Positions 37,978-47,370 of a DNA stretch of 64,000 bases are shown here, piece after piece. The stretch is from Thiorhodovibrio litoralis (lineage in GTDB: Bacteria > Pseudomonadota > Gammaproteobacteria > Chromatiales > Chromatiaceae): NCBI RefSeq assembly GCF_033954455.1, contig NZ_CP121473.1, positions 372,001-436,000 of the forward strand, given 5' to 3'. The first letter of the stretch is position 1, and every line of letters starts with the position of its first letter. The notes under the pieces are model-generated. The model had not been told where the DNA came from. It was given only the letters and a program-made list of their open reading frames with translations, and ran no database searches. The position numbers and the translations under genes were made by a program.

Positions 37978-39750
37978 TTAGCCATCTAGCCTGAACTGGT
38001 GCAGCTGATCGCGTAGCATTTGCGCAAGCTGCTTGAGGTTCTCTGTCGCCTCGGACATGCGCTCGGCGCCACGTGAGGTCTGATCGGCGACCTGGCTGAT
38101 GTTGACGATGTTGCGGTTGATCTCCTCGGCCACGGCGGATTGCTCCTCTGAGGCGCTGGCGATCTGCTGGTTCATGTCGGTGATGGTGCCGACCGCGTCG
38201 GTGATGGAGTCGAGCCCGGCGCCAGCCTCGACGGCTTTGTTGACCGATTCCTTGGCCTGGGCCTGGCCGTGCTCCATCGCGGCGACAGCCTCTGTGGCAG
38301 CCGACTGCAAGCGCTGGATCATCTGCTGGATTTCGTCGGTCGAGCTCTGGGTGCGACTGGCGAGGCTGCGCACCTCGTCGGCCACGACCGCGAAGCCGCG
38401 ACCCTGCTCGCCAGCGCGGGCGGCCTCGATGGCGGCGTTGAGCGCGAGCAGGTTGGTCTGCTCCGCCACGCCGTTGATCACATCGACCACGGCGCCGATC
38501 TGCTCGGCATCGTTTTCGAGCCGCGAGATGACCTGAGAGGCCTTTTCGATATCGTTGGCCAGCTGCTCGATCGATGTCATGGTCTGCTGGACAATGGCCT
38601 TACCGTTGCTGGATTGCTGGTTGGCGTTGCGCGCGGCATCGGCGGCGGCCGCGGCGTTGCGTGCGACCTCCTCGACGGTGGCCGTCATCTGGTTCATCGC
38701 GGTGGCGACCTGGTCGGTCTCCGCCTGCTGCTGGCTGACGCCGGCGTGGGTCTCGTTGGTGACCTGGCTGACCTCGCGGCTGGCGCTGTCGAGTTGCTCG
38801 GCCGACTGAGAGACTTCTCTGACCAGCCCCTGGATGCGAGCGATGAACTCATTGAAGCCCTCGGCCAGGCGCTGCATTTCGCGGTTGTTCTGCGGTGGCA
38901 GACGGAAGCTCAGGTCGCCGTTCTGCTGGGCTGCGAGCATGGCGTCAACGGCAGAGTCGATCGGTTGGGAAACCATGCGGTAGCTCAGCCAGCCAATCAG
39001 GCCAATCATGCCGCCGCCGGCAAGGATGACCAGTAGCACGAGCATGATGACCTTATTGCGCGTCTCTGTGCGAGACTCGGTCAGCGGGCGGATAATCTCA
39101 AAGGAGCCGTGCATGTCGCCAAGGCGCTTGCCGTCCATGCGAAATCCGGTGATGTCGGTTCCGTCAGTCCGGCCCCAGAGCTCCTCGCTGCGATCCGGGT
39201 TACCGTGGCAGTCGAGACACATGTGGCTGAGATAGACCGGGCGGAAGTAGCGCACGGCGTCCAGTTCCTCGTCGATGACGAAATGCTCTTCCACATCCGG
39301 GTTGTCTTTGAAATAGGTGAGCACTTCCGCCTCGACTGGATCGGGCTCGTTTTGTTCGTTGCGGGCGCCGCGGCGTGGTGTGCGGAACTCAAAACCGCCC
39401 GCTTCGGCCTTAGCCTTCGCGGCTTCCCAGGCGGTGATGACGGGGACCGTGGCTGCCATCTTGTCCCAGCGCTCATCCTTGGAGAGGTCTGTGGACTCGT
39501 TGATCTCGCGCAGCATTTCAGCCGAGAACAACCCCAGGCGCCATTTTTCGTCCATGTTCTCGCGCATGGACTCCGTCAGTAGCAGCAGGTTGCGCGCGGC
39601 ATGGACCTCGCTTGCGACCGTCTGTTTAAACTCATCCCTAGCGTAGAAGACGAGTGCTACGCAGACCACGATGATCAAGATGGCGGCGGTCGCTGCCACA
39701 ATTCGAAAGCCGACGCTGTTGATTGCTTTCACGGCGAACGGTACCTGCAC
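37978..39750 (-). CDS. Methyl-accepting chemotaxis protein with c-type heme sensor
   Basis: 590 residues. Membrane segment about 15-36; periplasmic Tll0287-like (DUF3365) sensor with heme site C178-LD-C181-H182; second membrane segment near 240-262; HAMP; then the MCP signalling domain with hairpin tip [20 protein letters not shown]. It should report redox state or a gas ligand at the heme to the chemotaxis kinase. The gene is monocistronic or paired with the Cys-rich gene. Confidence 0.9.
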   Translation of the reverse strand: MQVPFAVKAINSVGFRIVAATAAILIIVVCVALVFYARDEFKQTVASEVHAARNLLLLTESMRENMDEKWRLGLFSAEMLREINESTDLSKDERWDKMAATVPVITAWEAAKAKAEAGGFEFRTPRRGARNEQNEPDPVEAEVLTYFKDNPDVEEHFVIDEELDAVRYFRPVYLSHMCLDCHGNPDRSEELWGRTDGTDITGFRMDGKRLGDMHGSFEIIRPLTESRTETRNKVIMLVLLVILAGGGMIGLIGWLSYRMVSQPIDSAVDAMLAAQQNGDLSFRLPPQNNREMQRLAEGFNEFIARIQGLVREVSQSAEQLDSASREVSQVTNETHAGVSQQQAETDQVATAMNQMTATVEEVARNAAAAADAARNANQQSSNGKAIVQQTMTSIEQLANDIEKASQVISRLENDAEQIGAVVDVINGVAEQTNLLALNAAIEAARAGEQGRGFAVVADEVRSLASRTQSSTDEIQQMIQRLQSAATEAVAAMEHGQAQAKESVNKAVEAGAGLDSITDAVGTITDMNQQIASASEEQSAVAEEINRNIVNISQVADQTSRGAERMSEATENLKQLAQMLRDQLHQFRLDG

Positions 39751-39997
39751 GATGGGTTAAATAAAAAGCGAGCCGACCGCATGGCGCCTAGGCCGGTGGG
39801 GGCGTTCGATCATGTGCGCGAGTCTCGGCAGACTAATGATAGCCACTAACGACTCCGCCGGATTTTACAAGGCTATGCGCAACAATGGGTGCCGTCAAGC
39901 AAGCGGAACAGATCGCGGTTGCCGCATCAAGGCGTCCGGCTTGCCGATGTCGCTGCCGTCAGGGCGGATCGCAGCGGCTGCGGTGAGCGGATAGCCC

Positions 39998-42900
39998 TCA
40001 GCAAAGGTCGTGAACAAAGATTGGCATCCGCCGCTGTGAAGCATGCGGATGCGGTTGGGAGTCGCTAGCGGCTTGCAGCGCCAGCGCCTGCTCAACCACA
40101 TAACGGTGGTGGGTAAACAGAATAACCTGGGTTTGGGCGGAGAAACTCGCCAGCGCCGCCAGGGTGGCGCGCGAGCGCTGATCGTCGAATTGCACCAGAA
40201 TGTCGTCGACGATCAGCGGCAGTGGTTCGGCATGCGCGGCGCGCTGCTCGAGCGTTGCCAGGCGCAAGGCCAGGTAGAGTTGGTCGCGGGTGCCGGTGCT
40301 CAGCGCCTCGACCCCCAGACGCTCGCCGCTGCGGCGCCTGGCGACCAGGACCGGCTGCTCCCCCTGGTCGAAATCGATTTCGACCGCGCTGAAGGCGCCT
40401 TCGGTCAGCTGGGAGAAATACCCGGCGATCAATGGCAGCAGTGGATCGCGATGGCGCTCCGCGAAGCGATCGCGGGCGTCCTGCAGCAGGCGCGTGGCGA
40501 AGCGCCGCTGCAGCCATTGCTCGGACAGACGTCGGATGCGCGCGCGTGTCTGGGCGAGTTGAGCGGCGAGCTCGGCGGCATGGGCGCTGCCATCCATCGC
40601 CGCCAGGGCTTGGCGGGCGTGGAGCTTGCGCTCGATGGCTGCGCGCTCGCGCGGGCGCAGCTCCATGGTGAGCTGTTGCTCGAGAGCGTCGAGCTCGGCA
40701 CTGAGTGCATCGCGCTCGAGCGACGCGGCTTCGGCGCGCAGTTCGGGGAGCGCTCGGCCGTCGCCGGACTGGCGCAGTGTCTCCTGGAGGGCGTCGCGCT
40801 CGCTGTGCAGGTCACGCTGGCGCGCTACGCGGGCCTCGACGCCGGCAAGTGCTTCGGGCGCTGGGCAGCCGGCGATGCGACAGAGCTCCGAGAGCATGGC
40901 GCGGGCGCCAGCCTGAGTGGCGTCGATGCGCGCAAGCTCCTCTTCGGCCTGACGGAGTTGGGAATTGATCTCATCGCGGCGGGTGCGGGTTTCGCGCTCC
41001 CGCCCGAGGCGCTGGCGCAGCTCGCCGAGCGCCGGCTCAAGCCCGCTGTTCTGGAGATCGGGGGCCAGACGGGCGAGCAGGTCGCGGGCATGCTGCTCGA
41101 AGGCGCGGGCATCGGCATCAATCGATTCGATACGGGTGTCCAATTCCGCCTCACGGTCGAGCAGCGCAAAGAGTTGATCCAAGCGCTCGAATTCCTCGGT
41201 CACCGCCTCGCCATCCCGCTGCGCCGGCAGGCCGAGCTGCGCGAGCAGTGCTTGCCAGCCTGTCTGCCAGTCGGCCAGGTCCCGCTCGGCGGTCGCTGCC
41301 TCGGTGTCCGCGCCCTGACGCCGCGCACGCAGATCCTGGAAGGATGCTTGCAAACTCGCGTGCTCTTGCGTCTGCTCCTGCATCCGCTCGAGCTCACGCT
41401 CGGCGCTGCGCAACAGCGGGGCGAGACGTTGCTGGGTGGCGGGTGCTGCCGCAGCTTGGTTTGGGTTGATCGACTGGTCAGATGATTGGCTTGCGGACTG
41501 GTTAGTGAGAGGCTCGACGGCCTGAGTCGGCGCCAGTGGCTGGTCCATCGCCCGGGTCAATCCCAGCGACAAGCGGGCGCGATCCTGCTCAAGCCGCTGC
41601 AGGCGTTGCGCAAGATGGGCGCGCTGACCGGCTTGCTCGATCAGCGGGCGCACCTGAGCGTGCCAGTCGCGCATCGCGGTAGGCTGGTGTGGGTGAATGC
41701 CGAGCGCGGCCCAGAGAGCATGCCATTCCTGCGCCAGGGCGCTGCTTTGGGATGCGTTTTCGCCGATCTTGCGCTCGAGCTCCGTGCTTTGCGTCTGTGT
41801 CTGCTCGAGCTTTGCCTGCATGGCTGCCTGCTCGTGCACGCTGGCGGCCTCGCGCCGCAGGCGATCGGCGATGCTGTCTGACTCGCTCTGGCTGGCTTCG
41901 AAGCGCTCGGGTAGTGGGGCGGCGGGCGTCTCGGTTGCCTGCGGCGCGGGTGCAGGAGCGGGCTCGGGAATGGACGCGGAAATGGGCGCGATGTCGCTCG
42001 CGCTGCCAAAGCATTGCGCCTTGATTCCCTGCCACAGCCGCTCGCGCTGGGCGCGGGCCGCGTTTAGCTGGTCTTCGGTCGGGATCTGACCAGCCAGTTG
42101 CAGGGTCCGCAGCCGCTCATTCAGGCGCGTGCGCTCGGCGCGAATCGCGGTCAGATCGGCGGCAAGGCGCTCGGCGGTTTGGTGCAGGCTGGACTCGCGC
42201 TCGACAAATTCAGCAATGCGCGTCGCGTTCGGCAGGGCGGCGCGACATAGACTGTCCAGGTCGCCGGGCCAGAGTCCGGCGCTGGCCAGAACCCGCTTGG
42301 CCTCGTTGGTGTGATGCGCGAGCTCGTCGCTCAGTTCGGCGATACTCTGGTCGAGATCGCCAGCCCGGCGCGCGGCCTTTACGGCGTCTTCCAACGCTTC
42401 GCTCGGTGGTGGGACCGGGCAGGCGGCCAGCGTGGCTTCGCGCTGTTCCAGCTGGTGCTGCAACTCGCGCTGCGCTTTGTGCGCATGGGTGACGGCGGCG
42501 CGCACTTTGGTGCCCTCGGCGGCCAGCTGCGCGGCGCCGCGGCGTAGCGCGAGCAGCGGGCGCAGGGTTTCGGCCTGTTCGAGGGGTAGCTCGGGGCGGG
42601 TGACGGCGAGTGCTTGGGTGGCTTGCTTGCGCAGTGCGTCGCGCCGGGCGAGCAGGCCGGGGCGGTCGTTTGCAGCCTTGCGATAGCTGCCGAGCTCTTC
42701 GCTCAGGGCCTCAATGGTGTCGGCTTCAGCGAGCAAGGCACCGGCGACGACCAGGCCGTCGGCCTGCTGGCGCAGATGCGCCAGGCGGATGTCGGCACTG
42801 GCGCGCTGGGCGGTTGACTGCTGCAGCTGGCGCTCGGCCTCTTGGCGGCGGGGGGTGAAATCCTCGGGCAGTGCGGGAACGTCGCCGATGGTCTCGAGCT

Positions 42901-43672
42901 CGGCGTTGAGCTCATCGAGCCGGCTGAGACTGGGCTGGGTGCGGCGCACGCGCTCGAGCAGGCTGCGGCGGGTTTCGGCTGCAAGAATGTCTTGTGCGAT
43001 CGCGGCCAGGGCCTGTGCGGCCGCGGTCAGCTCACGGTCTGCATCCTCCCAGTCGCGGGCGCTGAGACCGGCGGTTTTCAATTCACGCTCGAGATCGCGG
43101 TAGCGGGCCAGCTCCTGGTTCAGCAGCGGCTTGCTGGCTTGGGGGCGATAGAGCTCGTCGGCACTGCTGGTCAGGGACGCGGCGATGCCGCGCAGATTGA
43201 GCTGACCGATGACGGCGCCGAAGAGCGCATCAGCGGCGGCGCCGTGCTCAGCCAGCAGTTCCTCGCCACCGCTGACCAGGGTTTGATGGTCGATGCCGAA
43301 CAGGCGTTCAAAGGTCGCGGCATCCACGCCGCCGAGCAGGGCGCTGAGTTCCTGCTCAGGAATGGGGCTCTGGTCCGGGTCGAGCAGGGTGTTCTTGTTG
43401 CCCTTGCGCCGGGAGCAGGAAAGCTCACGGCCATCGCGTGCCTGCAGACGCGCGCCAATGCGCAGATCGCGCGGACCATGAATAAAGTCATCCCGAGTGC
43501 GCGCCGGGATGCCGAATAGCAGCCCATGCAAGGCACGCAGGGCCGAGCTCTTGCCGGCCTCGTTGGGGCCATGGAGGATGTGCAGCCCCTGTGCGCTGCC
43601 GCCGCTGCTCAGGTCGAGCCGGCAGTCAGTGAAGGGGCCGAAGGCCTGCAGGTGGAGCTCAAGCAGGTGCAT
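39998..43672 (-). CDS. SbcC/YhaN-like AAA ATPase with long coiled coils
   Basis: 1224 residues. N-terminal Walker A G35-PNEAG-K41-S, then about 900 residues of Glu/Arg/Ala-rich coiled coil, and a C-terminal lobe with Walker B LIVDDILVQFDD and TGTRDQLYLALRLA. This is the SMC/Rad50-like layout of YhaN. It should work with the YhaO-like nuclease encoded 96 bases upstream to process DNA ends or structures. The final ~25 residues (HPHASQRRMPIFVHDLC) are non-conserved. Dense reverse-strand frames here are composition artefacts. Confidence 0.88.
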   Translation of the reverse strand: MHLLELHLQAFGPFTDCRLDLSSGGSAQGLHILHGPNEAGKSSALRALHGLLFGIPARTRDDFIHGPRDLRIGARLQARDGRELSCSRRKGNKNTLLDPDQSPIPEQELSALLGGVDAATFERLFGIDHQTLVSGGEELLAEHGAAADALFGAVIGQLNLRGIAASLTSSADELYRPQASKPLLNQELARYRDLERELKTAGLSARDWEDADRELTAAAQALAAIAQDILAAETRRSLLERVRRTQPSLSRLDELNAELETIGDVPALPEDFTPRRQEAERQLQQSTAQRASADIRLAHLRQQADGLVVAGALLAEADTIEALSEELGSYRKAANDRPGLLARRDALRKQATQALAVTRPELPLEQAETLRPLLALRRGAAQLAAEGTKVRAAVTHAHKAQRELQHQLEQREATLAACPVPPPSEALEDAVKAARRAGDLDQSIAELSDELAHHTNEAKRVLASAGLWPGDLDSLCRAALPNATRIAEFVERESSLHQTAERLAADLTAIRAERTRLNERLRTLQLAGQIPTEDQLNAARAQRERLWQGIKAQCFGSASDIAPISASIPEPAPAPAPQATETPAAPLPERFEASQSESDSIADRLRREAASVHEQAAMQAKLEQTQTQSTELERKIGENASQSSALAQEWHALWAALGIHPHQPTAMRDWHAQVRPLIEQAGQRAHLAQRLQRLEQDRARLSLGLTRAMDQPLAPTQAVEPLTNQSASQSSDQSINPNQAAAAPATQQRLAPLLRSAERELERMQEQTQEHASLQASFQDLRARRQGADTEAATAERDLADWQTGWQALLAQLGLPAQRDGEAVTEEFERLDQLFALLDREAELDTRIESIDADARAFEQHARDLLARLAPDLQNSGLEPALGELRQRLGRERETRTRRDEINSQLRQAEEELARIDATQAGARAMLSELCRIAGCPAPEALAGVEARVARQRDLHSERDALQETLRQSGDGRALPELRAEAASLERDALSAELDALEQQLTMELRPRERAAIERKLHARQALAAMDGSAHAAELAAQLAQTRARIRRLSEQWLQRRFATRLLQDARDRFAERHRDPLLPLIAGYFSQLTEGAFSAVEIDFDQGEQPVLVARRRSGERLGVEALSTGTRDQLYLALRLATLEQRAAHAEPLPLIVDDILVQFDDQRSRATLAALASFSAQTQVILFTHHRYVVEQALALQAASDSQPHPHASQRRMPIFVHDLC

Positions 43673-43768
43673 GCGGGTACCGCTGGTGCAGCTCGTTCAT
43701 CTCGCGCTGCTGGTGGGCCTTTTGCTGGCTCGGAGCTTGGCGACTGTGCTTTGTTGTTGCAGGCGTGG

Positions 43769-45166
43769 TCATTGCGTCTGATGACCCTGAGTCAAGTCGC
43801 CACGTAGATGCGCGAGCAGCAGGGCATGGGCATCGCGCAGGCACTGTTGCAGGTCGCCGTCGGCGCGGTTCAGGCTGGCGGCGCTCAAGTCCAGTGCATC
43901 CTCGCCATGGCGCAGGCTGGCCGGCAGCTTGCGCGCAAGCTCCTCGACATCCTGCAGCAGTTCCTCGGCGAGCGGCGGGTGTTCCGGGTCTGGCAAGTCT
44001 GGGGCTGCTAATTCGGTGTCTGGCAGGCTGGGGTCTGGTAACTTGGGATCTGATATGTCAGGCGAGAGAACAAAAGACGCGGGATCAGCCAGGGTTTCAA
44101 GCAGGGGGCCGAGGCTGGGTGCGTCGGCTGAAGGCTGATCGGCACCCTTGCGCCGCTCGGGGCGCTTGGTGTCGAGAACGAGCTTCTCAATCCAGATTCC
44201 ACGACCCGCGATCTCAAAGCCCAGCACCCGGCATTGGTTCAAGAGTTGTTCAGCGCCGGCTCGCAGTTGCGCATCCTGCTCGGTTTGACCGCAGAGCCTC
44301 AGACGCAGGGCCAGCAGACGGCCATCGGCGGCATCGAAGGCGTTCTGCAATGCGCGTGCGATGCGCTCATCAATCTGATTTCGCGACGGGTTTTCTGCCA
44401 CCACAAGCTCAAGCTGCTGCCAGCGCACCACATCGAGTGCGTGGTGCTCGGCAGATTCGATGCGACCGTCCTGAATGCGCACCAGGGTCGCGCCTTTGGC
44501 ACCGGTCTCGCGCGCGTGGCGTCCCTGCAGGTTGCCAGGAAAGATGATCCAGGGCTGCTCGGTGACGACTTCGCGCCGATGCACATGGCCGAGCGCCCAG
44601 TAGTCGTAGCCGAGGCGAACCAGGTCATCGAGATGACAGGGCGCGTAGCTGGCGTGGCCTTCGCGGCCGTCGAGTGCGGTGTGCAGCAGGCCGATATTAA
44701 AGCCGTGTGGATCGGCTGGCGGATAGGCGCGAGCGAGGTTCTGCTCGACCTGACGCGTCCCATAGCTGTGGCCGTGAATCGCCAGGCCGGCCTGCTCGAG
44801 ACGGATGGTTTCGGGCGCGGCGCTCGGGAACTCATGGACATTGTCCGGCAGGCGCAGATGCCGGCTGATCTGGCTGGCGGCGTCATGGTTGCCGCGCACC
44901 ATCATGACTGGAATGCCGGCTTCTTTGAGCCTTGCCATCTGCGCGGCGAAGAATAGCCCGGTGTTGTAGTCGCGCCAGTCGCCGTCGTAGATGTCGCCCG
45001 CAAGCAGCAGGGCATCGACGGATTCGGCGATCGCCAGCGCGACCAGATTTTCCAACGCGCGGCGGGTGGCTGTGCGAATCTCCTCGACTGGCGCGCCTTC
45101 ATAGGCTTCGAGCCCGGTCAGTGGACTGTCGAGGTGGAGATCGGCGGCGTGCAGGAAGGCGGGCAT
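43769..45166 (-). CDS. SbcD/YhaO-like DNA repair metallophosphoesterase
   Basis: 465 residues. Calcineurin-type motifs in order: D9-L-H11, AGDIYDG, RGNHD, LLHTALDG and GHVHRREV bind the two catalytic metals. A C-terminal region includes a proline-rich linker (DPKLPDPSLPDTELAAPDLP) that looks repetitive and unstructured. With the downstream YhaN-like ATPase it forms an Mre11-Rad50-like nuclease. 272 bases separate it from the divergent DUF2333 gene. Confidence 0.9.
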   Translation of the reverse strand: MPAFLHAADLHLDSPLTGLEAYEGAPVEEIRTATRRALENLVALAIAESVDALLLAGDIYDGDWRDYNTGLFFAAQMARLKEAGIPVMMVRGNHDAASQISRHLRLPDNVHEFPSAAPETIRLEQAGLAIHGHSYGTRQVEQNLARAYPPADPHGFNIGLLHTALDGREGHASYAPCHLDDLVRLGYDYWALGHVHRREVVTEQPWIIFPGNLQGRHARETGAKGATLVRIQDGRIESAEHHALDVVRWQQLELVVAENPSRNQIDERIARALQNAFDAADGRLLALRLRLCGQTEQDAQLRAGAEQLLNQCRVLGFEIAGRGIWIEKLVLDTKRPERRKGADQPSADAPSLGPLLETLADPASFVLSPDISDPKLPDPSLPDTELAAPDLPDPEHPPLAEELLQDVEELARKLPASLRHGEDALDLSAASLNRADGDLQQCLRDAHALLLAHLRGDLTQGHQTQ

Positions 45167-45439
45167 GGAAAAGTGGGGGATGGATGGTGGATAGAGGCCT
45201 GCTTAAGTGAGCGAATGTGCGGGAGCGGTCCTACTGCGGCGCGGGTTGGATTCCTTATCTGGCTGGTGACGGCAAGTGTAACAGAGTGCCGAGTGGGCAG
45301 GTGTGCGTCTTGATGCATTGATAATTGAGGTGACTGCAGCGGCCAAGGCTCGGATAATGGCCCCAGATGATGATCTCCAAGCCGACTATTTCTAAGTCGA
45401 CGATCCTAATGCTTAATTGAGTCTCTGGCTCAGGAGCCA

Positions 45440-46537
45440 ATGATGCAAGAACACAATCCCGAAGCGGGCGCGCCGTCGCCGAAAAATGCGTTGCGCCTGC
45501 GACAGAGCGCGGCGAAAGTCGTCAAGCTCTACGACCCGCGCACCTGGAAGGAAAAAGGCCTGTGGTGGACCCTCGGGCTGCTGCTGCTGACCGGTGCCGT
45601 GCTGATGGTGCTGACCGGCATTTATTGGTCGCGCAGCCCCAGCATGTTCGATGTCGAGCAGAACGCGCTGGAGAAAGCTGATGGCGATCAGGCCAAATTG
45701 GTTCCCGGCTATGTCACCACGGCCACCGCGATGCGCATCGGCGAGACCCTGCTCGACAAGCCTGGCGGCTATATCACCAATGACGTCCTTCCGCCGGGAC
45801 TCTACCTCGACAACATCAAGAACTGGGAATTTGGGGCTCTGACAGAGTTGCGCGACTTGGTGCGTGCGCTGCGTAACGACTTCGCCCGCTCGCAAACCCA
45901 GTCGACTGAAGACAAAGATTTGCAGCTCGGTGAACCGCAATTCCATTTCAATTCGGATTCATGGATTCTGCCCTCGACCGAATCGGCATATAAAGAAGGC
46001 CTGGGCTATCTCGAGAATTACCTGAACCGCCTGGCCGATAATAAACAGTTCGACGGTCAGTTCTACAGCCGCGCGGACAATCTGGCCGCTTACCTGGCGG
46101 TAGTCGAGAAACGCCTCGGCAGCTACGCGCAGCGTCTCGCGGCCAGTGCTGGGGAAATGCGTTTCAACATCGACCTGGCCGGCGATCCGAACGCGACCAA
46201 GTCAACTCCCACACCATCGCAAACGGAAGTGAAGACTAACTGGTGGGAGCTCGACGATATTTTCTTCGAGTCACGCGGCTACTGCTGGGCGCTATTGCAC
46301 ACGCTGAAAGCGACACAGGTGGACTTCAGGAAGGTGTTGGTGGACAAGAACGCGGAGGTCTCCCTGCGCCAGATCGTCCGCGCGCTTGAGAACACCCAGA
46401 AGCCCATCTGGAGCCCGTTGATCTTGAACGGCACCGGCTTCGGTCCCATGGCCAACCACTCCCTGGTCATGGCGTCCTACATCTCTCGCGCCAACGCGGC
46501 CATCATCGACCTGCGCAACCTGCTCGAGCAAGGTTAG
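45440..46537 (+). CDS. DUF2333 family inner-membrane protein
   Basis: 365 residues. Cytoplasmic N-terminus, one membrane segment (about 43-63, WWTLGLLLLTGAVLMVL), and a large periplasmic domain (LVPGYVTTATAMRIGETLLD, NWEFGALTELRDLVRALRND, WWELDDIFFESRGYCWALLH) matching the gammaproteobacterial DUF2333 family. Function unknown. Divergent from the YhaO-like gene. The overlapping reverse frame at its 5' end is a shadow. Confidence 0.85.
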   Translation: MMQEHNPEAGAPSPKNALRLRQSAAKVVKLYDPRTWKEKGLWWTLGLLLLTGAVLMVLTGIYWSRSPSMFDVEQNALEKADGDQAKLVPGYVTTATAMRIGETLLDKPGGYITNDVLPPGLYLDNIKNWEFGALTELRDLVRALRNDFARSQTQSTEDKDLQLGEPQFHFNSDSWILPSTESAYKEGLGYLENYLNRLADNKQFDGQFYSRADNLAAYLAVVEKRLGSYAQRLAASAGEMRFNIDLAGDPNATKSTPTPSQTEVKTNWWELDDIFFESRGYCWALLHTLKATQVDFRKVLVDKNAEVSLRQIVRALENTQKPIWSPLILNGTGFGPMANHSLVMASYISRANAAIIDLRNLLEQG

Positions 46538-46564
46538 CCACCATCACGATGAATTGTTTTCTTG

Positions 46565-47128
46565 ATGGATTTCCTCAAGGTCATCCAGCAAATAGGCGGC
46601 GCCCTCGATGCGCAGCAGGTGCGGTATGCCTTGATAGGCGGATTTGCGATGGCTTTGCACGGCTTGCAGCGCGCTACCGTGGATCTGGATTTTATCCTGA
46701 TGCTGGAGGACCTGAACCGGACTGACCAAATTTTGACAGGTGCGGGTTACCGGCGTGTCTTTACCAGCGAGAACGTCTCGCATTATGTTGCCGACTCCCC
46801 AGACCTTGGCCGCATTGACCTGGTTCACGCCTTTCGGGGGCCGAGCCTGAGCATGCTCGAGCGTGCCGAACGCATTGAGATCGCCCGAGACCTTGGGCTC
46901 CCCGTTGTCCAGGTCGAGGATTTGATCGGCTTGAAGATACAAGCGGCTGTTAACGATGAGCAAAGGGCTGCGGCGGATTGGGTTGATATTCAGCTGATGA
47001 TTCAGGCTGCGGCGCTGGCTGGAAACTCCCTGGATTGGTCGCTCATCGAAGATTATCTTGGTATCTTTGGGCTCAACTCCGAGCTAACACGCATGAGGGA
47101 CTGGTATGGCCAGACTAACGGCCGATGA
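46565..47128 (+). CDS. Nucleotidyltransferase-fold protein (AbiEii/MNT-like)
   Basis: 187 residues. GGFAMALHGLQRATVDLDF carries the GG and DxD motifs of the nucleotidyltransferase superfamily, followed by helical QVEDLIGLKIQAAVNDEQRA. Such proteins are often one half of a toxin-antitoxin or abortive-infection module. Start ATG 46565, 27 bases after the DUF2333 gene. It overlaps by 23 bases a small gene that could be its partner. Confidence 0.82.
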   Translation: MDFLKVIQQIGGALDAQQVRYALIGGFAMALHGLQRATVDLDFILMLEDLNRTDQILTGAGYRRVFTSENVSHYVADSPDLGRIDLVHAFRGPSLSMLERAERIEIARDLGLPVVQVEDLIGLKIQAAVNDEQRAAADWVDIQLMIQAAALAGNSLDWSLIEDYLGIFGLNSELTRMRDWYGQTNGR

Positions 47129-47312
47129 CCGCGCCGCATTTCGGCGCTTGACCAACAAAGGCTGGGTACAGTCCTTGGACGAGCGCAGCCCCCGCGTGGT
47201 CAAACCGACTACCGAAGCGCGCTACCGCTACTGCCTTTGGGCAACTGCAGCCGCGAAGTTTTTTCGCGGCAAAAAGCCAGTCCGCTTCGGCGGCGAACAT
47301 TGGAAGCTGTAA
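47106..47312 (+). CDS. Small basic hypothetical protein, partner of nucleotidyltransferase
   Basis: 68 residues, Arg/Lys-rich (RAAFRRLTNKGWVQSL, ARYRYCLWATAAAKFFRGKK). No family recognised, no signal or membrane segment. It overlaps the end of the nucleotidyltransferase gene by 23 bases in another frame, a coupling typical of toxin-antitoxin pairs. Which member would be the toxin is unknown. Confidence 0.6.
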   Translation: MARLTADDRAAFRRLTNKGWVQSLDERSPRVVKPTTEARYRYCLWATAAAKFFRGKKPVRFGGEHWKL

Positions 47313-47370
47313 AGCCTATCGCGCGACTCATCTCGTCTCGGTGCACGGCGAACAAAGTGAGGGGGAGCAC

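Noticed and set aside
40043-41485. Plus-strand 480-codon frame opposite the YhaN-like gene
   Set aside because: Antisense of coiled-coil-rich coding DNA, with repetitive Arg/Gly/Gln content and no family match.
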